The translations under genes and the position numbers were made by a program. From the NCBI GenBank assembly GCA_027946555.1, contig JAPEVC010000057.1, positions 1 to 64,000 of the forward strand: DNA of 64,000 nt. The letters are read 5' to 3'. This document shows, one piece after another, positions 56,078 through 64,000 of the stretch; position 1 is the stretch's first letter; every line of letters begins with the position of its first letter. The notes under the pieces are model-generated. The model was not told where the DNA came from, did not search any database, and was given only the letters and a program-made list of their open reading frames with translations. The stretch is from Gnomoniopsis sp. IMI 355080 (Eukaryota > Ascomycota > Sordariomycetes > Diaporthales > Gnomoniaceae).

Positions 56078-56617
56078 TTGATGGAAGCTTCCCATGTCCA
56101 TACTGTCCTGCCCGGCGTTTCCTTTTCTTTTTTTTACGAGCTTGAAATAGCCATCCAGCATGCCTGGACATCGGACTGTTGTGAAGGTCCGTGTCGCAAG
56201 TATCTGCTTAGACTGTTCTGGGGTGTGCAGCCATACCTCCACAAGCATGCTAGAAGTTATAAGCTCCTGCGGGAGATCCCGGATTTTGCGCTTGACATAG
56301 CCATGGAAGGTCTGAATCTATACAAGGGCCCTGGGCGCTTACGACTGTCCGGGCGTTGTAGGGCCTGTGGCAAGGAAGTTGTGGTCTGGCCTGGATAGAG
56401 GAATCCTGGGCAGCATTGCATTCAGTCCTGGGAACGGCAAACGCAGGTTGTCAGCGGAACCATCACGCCTACTTTGGCCGAGGACCTAGGTGAGTACACG
56501 CTGTGTAAAAACTGCTCTACTGGAGAATACTTAGAGGCGGAATGGAAGATGTCGCCGGGTGGCTTCCCCCCTGACTGCAGGGAGTGTGAGAAGCTGATTG
56601 AGGTATGTAAAATCTAA
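56078..56617 (+). pseudogene. Broken ORF with paired CxxC motifs (zinc-ribbon-like)
   Basis: From 56078 the frame is open to a TAG at 56396-56398, then open again in the same frame to 56617. The first part has SDCCEGPCRKY, LREIPDFALDIAMEGLNLYK and GRCRACGKEVVVWPG; after the stop come TPTLAEDLGEYTLCKNCSTGEY and PDCRECEKLIE, then a GTATGT donor-like site. Four Cys pairs (DCC..PC, CRAC, CKNC, CREC) suggest a metal-binding fold. One in-frame stop inside otherwise protein-like sequence suggests a recent pseudogene or an unrecognised small intron. I know no named homologue. Confidence 0.3.
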
Positions 56618-56951
56618 AAGCGATAGCCTTGGGTGCGTATCGGAAGTATACATGCTTTGATTAAAAAAAGTGAACGGGACTCAGGTGGAAAAGTCTGACG
56701 CATGATTTAGCAGCCAAGGGCCACCTTCTCTAGGAAAGCCTACTTTGCAGCTACAATTATCGTAACTCATTTTTAAGGATATTGAGAGGTAGCCTTCATA
56801 ATTTAGGCCTAGGATCTAACAAGGCAGCCACGGGACTTCAGTCTTTGGGAGCAATAATTATATTTTTATCGACTATGACCAGGTTCTCGGCCATCCCAAC
56901 CCACGATTCCTTTCCACAGTCCCATTATCACCTCCGCAATTCTCCATCCGC
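56618..56951. other. Intergenic gap
   Basis: 334 bp before the 3' end of the small secreted protein gene. Nothing recognised. Confidence 0.45.
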
Positions 56952-57369
56952 TTAGAATCCCTGCTTGGCGACCTGAGCCTTAGCAGCGGCAATGGTGGCA
57001 GCAGCGTTGGGGTCGACAAAGCCACAGCCGGTCTTGCCGTTCTGCAGGGAAGCAGCCTCAGCAGAGCAGATACCTGCGCCGGAGGCGGCAATCTCGGCGC
57101 AGCATGCGCTTGAGCAGTCGGCGTCGTTGACACATCCTCCGGTGATGAACTGAGCACCGTTACCGGCACCGACGTTCTTAGCGCCGGCATCGTTGGGGGC
57201 AAGGGCCATGGAGGCGGTGGCGACTAAAATCATCAGATTAGTATTCTTTACCAACAGTACAACTTGACATGAGATGAACATGGTCGAGTTGGGGTGACAA
57301 GATGACTCCCACGTGAATGGCACACACTAGGTACTTACAGGCCAGGACAGCAGCGATGGTGAAACGCAT
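56952..57369 (-). CDS. Small secreted cysteine-rich protein (effector-like)
   Basis: Exons 57369-57339 and 57223-56952 on the minus strand (donor GTAAGT, 3' end with ACTAATC and TTTTAG, phase 1) give 100 residues. A signal peptide MRFTIAAVLAFATASMALA is split by the intron. The mature part contains DAGAKNVGAGNGAQFITGG and six Cys spaced C-X5-C-X3-CC-X10-C-X13-C. Proteins with a KNVGxGxGxQFITGxC opening and a CC pair are small secreted proteins found in many ascomycetes, some called effector candidates; I cannot assign a tested function. Expression and secretion are inference. The gene stands alone, divergent from the glycosyltransferase-like gene. Confidence 0.8.
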
Positions 57370-58508
57370 TTTGAATGGGGTTTGAAAGAGTGTTTGTGTA
57401 GTGAATGTAGTATTAAAAACAGTGGTGAAATGAGCGACGCCTGGTCGTGATGCGAAGATAATGCTATAAAAGTTGGTATCGTTGATGATAGAACGAGCAC
57501 ATTGGAGCTGGGAGATCAGGAGGTTATATAGCGAGGATCTGATCGAGTCGCACTCTATTACCTTGACAGGTTACCTACTTAGTCCTGATCCTGAGGGAAC
57601 CAGTCTTCCACATCACTCCCCACAGCGTTGTCTCAAGATCGTCTGCGTTATGCAGCGACGAACCCGCTGTCTCAATAACAGACGACAGTCGATCGCCACG
57701 CATCCGAGCGGCTACTGGAGCATGAACTTTCTTACGCCTAGCGCTTGCTTAGTTGGGGGCGCTTTGAGTTCGTGGCAGTTTGATCCGCGTCGTTCGCAAA
57801 GACCGGGCTTGGCGGTTCGTCCTGAGGCTTCAGCGTCAAGTGCTTACCTGAGTCGGAAGCTGTCACGTCCCAAAGTACAGGAAGATGCGCCGCCCCCCAG
57901 ATTCGCTGGATGCGACGATCTGCGACACGTTCCATGTTTTATGGCTTGTGGGCGCCGAGGCCCCCTTCAGTATTGATCTGCCCTGGAGCTTGCATTGTCA
58001 TGACGATGATTGGCGAACACGCCTATTCTTGTATTTTAAGCTTGTTTCTATGGTTCTACGGATAATCCGGCGGTCGCTTTCGTCTCGTCTGATGCCAGCG
58101 CCTGTCGAGGCCCAGGTGAAAATCCATGAGATGAGGTCGGGAACAAGGAAGCGCAATTACTAATGAGATCACCCTAACCCTGTCAACGAGGACGCCAAAC
58201 CTCCTCGACGTGCAAATCCCCAGTCTCACTTTTCCACCCCCTAATGCCCATATCGACTTGACGGACCGAGGGTTCTACTTCTCTCTTGCTTCCAGACTCA
58301 CACCTTACACCACTGGTATCTGGAAAATGTGCCTCGGAAGTTGACCTCGTGAGCCTCATGGCGGTGTCGATCAGGAGCAGTGCTTAGAGCCAATTCTGAT
58401 TTTGCCTGAGATCGTTTCTGGGAAGTTGAGACGCACCGAAACACCCGAGTGTGACATGCATAACAAGGCCAGGGGGCTCTACCTTTTCCCAAGAACCGTC
58501 GTCTGATC
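57370..58508. promoter_or_regulatory. Divergent region between the secreted-protein and glycosyltransferase-like genes
   Basis: 1.1 kb with both promoters. A 167-codon open frame (57473-57976 +) shows no recognisable content. Confidence 0.4.
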
Positions 58509-59564
58509 ATGGCCCTGCCATTGTCGGCCAGACCCGAATCAAGATCGGCACCGACATCCGATTCTCTGACGATCATCCTAACCACTTCTCCGACACCATC
58601 CGCGCCATCTACCGAATTGGTGGACACCATCCTCGGTTCGTACCGAGAGCACTGCCCTGCCTTGTTGAGCTGCTGCATAGTCGTGGTCTTTGACCCCTTC
58701 GTCGATATCGCTCCGGCCAACCGGCTGAAGAAGGGCTACGTGACGGCGGACGGTGCTGCAAACTGGCCTGTCTACAAGCAGAATACCCAGAAGCTTGTAC
58801 TACGAGAGTTCGCAGGGGTAGAGGAAGATGCGTCTATGGTGGGCGAGGAATTGCAGGCGGAATGGGGCTCACCCGGACCACCAGGGAAAGACAATTTTAC
58901 ACCCTATTCTATCAAAAGAACGATAGATCGGCGGGTGACATTCATTGAGCCTTCGGAGCGATTGGGCTTTGGGCTGGCAGTACGATCAGCGCTACGGACT
59001 GTCGAGACGCCGTACGTATGGGTGCAACAACATGACTGGAAATTGCATGTCAACCTCCCCATTGAGTCGATCCTGGAGGTGATGGCGCTGTCCGACGCAG
59101 ACGAGGAGGCACCGGTCAAGTATGTGTGTCTGCCTTCCATAAGGCTGCTGGCTTATGCAACGTCAAACCATGTCACTTCCTTTCCAGAGTTGCGGAAAAC
59201 TACGGCAGCACTTAAGAAGGACTTCCCAACCAGCTCGCATCCTGGCAGGACCGTCCCCCTAACACCTCTGTTCTTCTGGCACGACAAGACGCACATTGCT
59301 TTAACTTCACATTACCTCCGCCGGGTCTTCCCCTCGCGGCTGGCGATGCCCCGCGGAGCATTCATCGAGGATCACATTGGGCAACGGGCTAGGAACCAGA
59401 TGAAGGAGGGTCAGTGGAGTAAGTGGGCTTGCTGGCTGTATTACCCTGAGAACGGGCAACAGCTGTGTCTGGTGCACCTAAAGGGGCGGACATGGAGGGG
59501 AACAGAAGCAGAAAAGAAGAGAATAGAGGCTTTCAAATTAGAAAATGGAAGTTTGAATCGATAG
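58509..59564 (+). CDS. Glycosyltransferase-2-like conserved fungal protein
   Basis: Single-exon protein of 351 residues, ATG in good context (ATCATGG). The N-terminus SLTIILTTSPTPSAPSTELVDTIL then LLSCCIVVVFDPF matches the opening beta-alpha-beta of a GT-A fold; a QNTQKL and LGFGLAVRSALRTVETPYVWVQQHDW block resembles the family-2 glycosyltransferase segment that ends in the catalytic region, and GAFIEDHIGQRARNQMKEGQWSK looks like an acceptor-side motif. No clear DxD is seen (QQHDW may replace it), so activity is uncertain. Similar uncharacterised proteins are scattered in filamentous fungi. No signal peptide or membrane helix. Confidence 0.6.
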   Translation: MALPLSARPESRSAPTSDSLTIILTTSPTPSAPSTELVDTILGSYREHCPALLSCCIVVVFDPFVDIAPANRLKKGYVTADGAANWPVYKQNTQKLVLREFAGVEEDASMVGEELQAEWGSPGPPGKDNFTPYSIKRTIDRRVTFIEPSERLGFGLAVRSALRTVETPYVWVQQHDWKLHVNLPIESILEVMALSDADEEAPVKYVCLPSIRLLAYATSNHVTSFPELRKTTAALKKDFPTSSHPGRTVPLTPLFFWHDKTHIALTSHYLRRVFPSRLAMPRGAFIEDHIGQRARNQMKEGQWSKWACWLYYPENGQQLCLVHLKGRTWRGTEAEKKRIEAFKLENGSLNR

Positions 59565-59827
59565 GTCCATAAAATCCACGGCTCGTAATGCTAAAATGTT
59601 GCCTAGGAAATAGTCCAGGCTAAAGTATTATATCCAACAAAGAAGCCCTCACCAGCAACTCATTAGGATCCTTTCGCCGCAAGGACACAAAGGTATCTCA
59701 GGTCGACGTGTAGTAGTTTAAGCCGGAGCCAGTGCCAGAAACTGGATCCACTGGGACCGAGACGCCTGCAGACGAAGGTAATCCGTAATCGCTCCCAATA
59801 TGTCATTCTAGTGGCCCCACTGTACAT

Positions 59828-61683
59828 CTACTTTTCCTCTCGACTAACCGCGGACAGTCGCACGCGATACGTGGGCTTGTCCCACATGGCGTACGAGCGA
59901 AAATCGCGCTCGAATACCATCTCTTCACCTGCAAGTCTTTCAACATTGAAGTTCCAGATGACTTTAGCAATAAAGACTCTCGTCTGTCGCCACGCAGAGC
60001 CCATGCCAGGACAGCTTCGTGGGCCGCGACTGAAAGGCCAAAAGGCCTCTCGAGCATCACTCTTAAAAGCAGCGTTCCACAAGGGATGATCGGCCGGCAG
60101 CCAGCGCTGCGGGCGGAACTTGTCTGGGTCATGAAAGTATCGCGTGTCTCGCGTGAATGCAAAGTGGCCGTACTGTACTTCGATGCCCTTGGCAACAAAG
60201 TGGCCATCCACGACTGCGCCGGGGCTGATGCGAGGCAAGCCGTTCGCACCAATCACGGTCATGCGCAGAGTTTCTGTCAGGCAAGCATTGAGGACCTTGA
60301 GGTGGGCAACTGTTTCTGTGTTGATCTCGTGGTCGGTTTTGAACTCGTCCCGGATCTCTTTGACAAGGCATCGGTAGCTCTCCTTGTCTTGTGCCAGAAA
60401 GATCAGTGTACACAGGAACTGGCTTGATATAGGCTCATAGCCCGCAGTCAGGAGCTGGCCTGCTACAATCTCCATATGCTTCAGTTGCTTCTTATCGGGC
60501 TCAGGCGCGTCAGGTGGACAGATTTGGTCAAAGTAATTGAGATGTGTGGTGGTTCCTCGACGTTCGATCCGGTTGACAACTTCTGCATGATTCAACGCCA
60601 ACGTCTTTGGCAAAGTGGCAATCAGTGACGGGCGGATGAAGAGGACCTTCAGAGGTGCAAGCAACCGAAACTTTTTGGTAACGGCGTTGACCCCAATAAA
60701 GAAATTCACCGCCCATATGGCGTTTAACAATGGTGCGTTTTTCACTGTGGTTTCTGCGCGTCAGCTTGGCGCGTGTTGGGGACTTGGGTAATGTGCATAC
60801 TGCTTTCCATTTGCTTCATATCGCGACTATACGCCATATCGGCTTATATGTCCATGGCGAGCCAATCTGTCCACTTCTAAATGTCAATTCTAGGTTCATC
60901 CTAGAGGTCATCCGCGGTATTCAATTCAAGCCAACGCAGGAATTGCCACGAACCTCTCGGAGTTCGACTCCACGTTGGCCAATTTCTTTCATTTTGGCAA
61001 TAAAGTAGCCGATGTGCTTATGTAGAGTCGGCTCTTTGGCGTTAAGGGACAGAACACTGAAGGCAGGGGAGAGTTTTTTCCGGATGTCTCGATGCTTAAC
61101 GGGGTCCCTTTCCCAAATGATACCGTCCTCTCCCTCCCCAAGATCGAGCCAGTCCGTCCTAGTGAAGTGCTCCATATTTTTCGTATGAGAATTATAGATA
61201 TCTAAAGTCATATTTCAGAGCCCAGCATCATGAATATATTCGGCTGTTTAAAGGTTGCTCACCTTCTGCAGCTTTTGGGGTAACAAACAGCAACGTGTTG
61301 GGGCCGATTCGCACGACGTCACCTGAACAGGTATGTTAGTAAGATCGAGAAGAAAATTGAATAATCTACTGACCATATTGCTTCAGAGAATTCGCAATCA
61401 CCCACGGGTACCGTCCTGAGAGCCTATCATTGTCAAACCTCGAAAATTGGAGTTTTGGTGGGCACCCTGCACCGGTTGGGAACCTACCAGTGATAGGCCC
61501 ACCATACGTTGGACACTGTTGCAAGAGGAGGACCTGGAAACTTTGACAACGGGTGGAAGTATATGAGGTAAACGCAGCGGGTTGTTGCGTATAATATCAC
61601 CTGCTAGTGTCAATATGAGTGCTTCATGTGAATTGTCTCAAGCTTACACTGCCTAGCACGACTGCAATCCAAGTACTCTTCAT
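59828..61683 (-). pseudogene. Cytochrome P450 with a premature in-frame stop
   Basis: P450 monooxygenase of fungal CYP type in seven exons on the minus strand: 61683-61648, 61600-61488, 61423-61374, 61322-61263, 61201-60954, 60876-60801, 60744-59828. All splice sites are consensus and all phases fit, giving 500 codons, but codon 180 is TAA (60846-60844) in WTDWLAMDI-stop-ADMAYSRDM, where homologues read a residue such as Ser. Seen otherwise: membrane anchor, PLSKFPGPPLA, WERDPVKHRDIRKKLSPAFS, I-helix AGYEPIS (Pro at the usual Thr), ETLR (about 352-355), FRPQRWLP, and heme motif FSRGPRSCPG (Cys about 439). So either a very young pseudogene, a strain allele, or a sequence error. Substrate unknown. 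Confidence 0.85.
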
Positions 61684-62759
61684 AACCCCAGGTTCTTCGA
61701 AGGCTTCTGAGGCTGAGAATGAAGTCATTCCGTAGACTGCACGTTGTGAGAAACGGAAGAGCGGAGTGCGCTCGGAGGCAATGAGTCCAGAAAGTGACGT
61801 CAATCTACGTTCCGACTGATTTGATAGGACCTGTATTGTTAAGGTCCAGATCTTGAAAACTGCAAATACTTAGTACTTAGGTAATAGTTAATGCAGAACC
61901 GGGAAGCAGAAGATATACAGAGATCCTGCAGCCAATCTTGCAACAAGTTGTCGAGAGCACGACTGCAATCGGGTTCGGGAACTTTAAGGTTGGAATGTTG
62001 AAGTGGAAGACTGCGCCGCAGAACCGCATAACAATTTCCCACCATCTACCAACAGCCACATTCTAAGTAGCATTCGGTCGTATAGTAGCGCACTAGACCT
62101 CGGGATGGTGCATAGCCTTGTTTTCTGTACTTTCTAGTTTTCCGAGACCAGATCTTGTTGGCAAGTCATCTTGATGCGTGTTCTTGATGAGTTTTGAGAA
62201 GAAAGGTACCGTTTACAATTGGAACTTGCCATCAGCTACATTTCCAGTCGGGAAGACAAAGAAACCGGAGAATATGACAAATTTATTTCATATAGTCTGG
62301 AATGCCCTTCAGCGGAGTAGGAGTAGGCTTGCCATTGATAAAGGCGGAAGGCAAAGCAAGAAGGAGTATGGTAGACAGCCTTGTAGACACGGTTCATGTT
62401 CATCTTCGTTGCCAAGCTCGGCGAGGGACATCTGTGGAAGAATGCAGACTGAAAGTTTGAGAAAGCAGCCGTGGTATTCGTCAAGCGTCTAGCTCTTTAT
62501 CTCCTCAACGCTACATTTAATTCTGTATACAAAAAGCTCTCGCCTCCCATAAAAACCTACCAGATCCGTAATTAATCCAAAATGAGTACATAAAGTCTCT
62601 TGGTAAGCCTCTTGCCCGTGTTCATAATATAACTACTGACAGAAAATCAGCTAGACCGATTCAACCGTAGCTATTACTCGCCTCGACAGGTTAGTAGGTA
62701 TATCTCCAGCTGCGTTTCTCTCCACCATGTAATACACGCTGACGTCAGTCGTCAATTGC
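61684..62759. other. Intergenic region
   Basis: 1.1 kb between the P450 start and the stop of the last minus-strand gene. No gene recognised. Confidence 0.45.
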
Positions 62760-64000
62760 TCACTTCTTTAGAACGTAACTGGACGAGAGCCTACGCCTCC
62801 GCACAGGCTCGCCACCGCCATCTAACGGACGAATACCGTATTGATCGGGACTTGGGGATCGTTGGTCAATATACCGGCCGCCACTCGATGAGACAGCAAC
62901 AGAAGTCCCACGGCGGTGACTGTCCCCAATGCGTGAAGAACCTCGAACTCGGCCCCGATCCCGGTCCAGGTCACGCGGCGGACGGGGAATATCCTGGGGA
63001 CTATCCGAGCGACGCCTTTGTACGGGTTGAATATCATCATCTGACCGACGATCTCGGTATTGCTCTGGTCTTGAGTAGCGCGGGTCGGCGTATCGGTCTC
63101 TGTCGCTATTACCCGAGGCAACAGACGGAGCTCTGGTTGAACGCGGCGTGCCAGCTCCAGATACAGACGCGCTGTTGGAACTGGGCGGGTATCGCGTGGT
63201 GGACGGGCTCCGGGCTGGGCGGCCTCGCTGATCGGCTGCCCGCCCGCTCACAACATCGCTAGATGTGCGAGGTGGTGGTGGCATGACCTTGCTCGCAGAT
63301 GGAGGAGCTTGCGGTTTCATGCCAAGCCAGGCCGTGCCGGTATAGCCAGTCTTTGAGCCACTCTTCGAAGAAGACGTTGACGCCTGGCCGTCAGATCGTC
63401 GGCTTCTAGTATCACTTGCGCGGCTCGGTGGTGCTTGCGCTGCTCTATCTGATACGGAAGAGTAGGCTGAACTGCCGACCTTGTCCCCAGTTGCCGATCC
63501 TGTCTTGCTCACGTCGGCGGCTTGTTTGGCTCTAAGGTCTTCATGCCGTTGCATACGCTCACGCAGGTCATGGGATTCTTTTCTACCCCAGTCTTGTGCA
63601 TTTCTCAACATCTTGTAGCTACGCTTGAAATCATCATACTCGGCCGTCCTGCCTGAGGCGACTTCGTTCTGAGCAATCTTCAGTGTTAGCAACGAAACAT
63701 CATTGGAAAATTAAAGAAACGTTGACGTCACGAAGAGCGTGTAATTCTTACATACCTGGTAATACTCAAAGTTGTTGTCATCCTTGGGGTCCTTGGGGTG
63801 TGCGTAATGGGAATAAGCCGTCCAGGAATGACCGTCCGTGGCTACACTCATCGGGGACGCACGGCGAGGTGGATCCTTGTCGCCTATAAAATCAAGAGCG
63901 CGATTACGAGCATAGGTCATGGTGGCTCCATCATAGCCAGCCTGAAGCTCAGCCTGACGCATACTTTTGCCGTAATCCTTAGATTCCACAACAAAATGAG
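62760..64000 (-). CDS. Arg/Ser-rich conserved hypothetical protein, 5' end outside window
   Basis: Minus-strand gene whose upstream part lies beyond 64000: the frame is open to the window edge (...HFVVESKDYGKSMRQAELQ) and the codon at 63989 is GTG, not ATG. Visible exons 64000-63756 and 63677-62760 (donor GTATGT, 3' end with CTAAC and GAAG, phase 0). N-terminal visible part is folded-looking (GATMTYARNRALDFIGD, SHYAHPKDPKDDNNFEYYQ, YDDFKRSYKMLRNAQDW); a coiled segment RMQRHEDLRAKQ follows; the last about 250 residues are disordered, rich in Ser, Arg, Pro with many RS and RD pairs (for example DIPRPPRDLDRDRGR), suggesting RNA-related or nuclear function. Family not recognised. Confidence 0.7.

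Noticed and set aside
58173..58185. CCCTAACCCT, telomere-like
   Set aside because: Fewer than two full units; no array, so not a telomere tract.

Overview
The window reads as nuclear DNA of a filamentous ascomycete (Pezizomycotina, most likely Sordariomycetes). Evidence: a full-length FREQUENCY clock gene; short introns (mostly 50-115 bp) with GTAAGT/GTATGT/GTACGT donors and CTAAC-type branch sites; Mis14, MED9 and TVP38 forms typical of that group; a small cysteine-rich secreted protein; and intergenic TACCTAGGTA-like motifs. No bacterial operon structure, rRNA, tRNA or CRISPR was seen. Class-level placement is inference.

Layout. 1-20.3 kb: a protein tyrosine phosphatase cut by the left edge (+), a 6.8 kb gene-free stretch, the folliculin homologue LST7 (+) with a 12-nt first coding exon, the Golgi VTT/SNARE-associated protein TVP38 (-), a phospholipase D-like protein (+) whose N-terminus resembles the histone H3 tail and is followed by an AT-hook, a 71-residue Cys-rich protein (-), and a 2EXR-like protein (-). 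20.9-30.9 kb, compact housekeeping genes: proteasome ATPase RPT3 (-), a conserved unknown (+), kinetochore MIS14/NSL1 (+), phosphatidylinositol transfer protein SEC14 (-), prefoldin subunit 3 (-). 30.8-37.8 kb: a long gene-free region that probably contains the promoter and long leader of frq. 37.8-45 kb: frq (+), a decayed coding relic, and cofactor-independent phosphoglycerate mutase (-). 46-54.8 kb: a single-pass Ser/Thr-rich membrane protein (-), MED9 (+), a SAP-domain protein (+), tubulin cofactor C (-), and a DUF155/RMND1-type mitochondrial protein (+). 55-64 kb, more accessory in character: a zinc-ribbon-like broken ORF, a small secreted Cys-rich protein (-), a glycosyltransferase-like protein (+), a cytochrome P450 (-) carrying an in-frame TAA, and an Arg/Ser-rich protein (-) running off the right edge.

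The genes do not form one pathway; they are independent nuclear genes, several in divergent pairs sharing 0.7-1.7 kb promoters. Points of most interest: the histone-H3-like tail on the PLD protein; the frq leader with a ladder of upstream ORFs, the last overlapping the frq start; the 20-bp perfect hairpin inside the MIS14 intron; the LST7 micro-exon; and the otherwise intact P450 broken by one stop codon. Exon coordinates come from splice-site reading plus frame continuity, not from transcript data.
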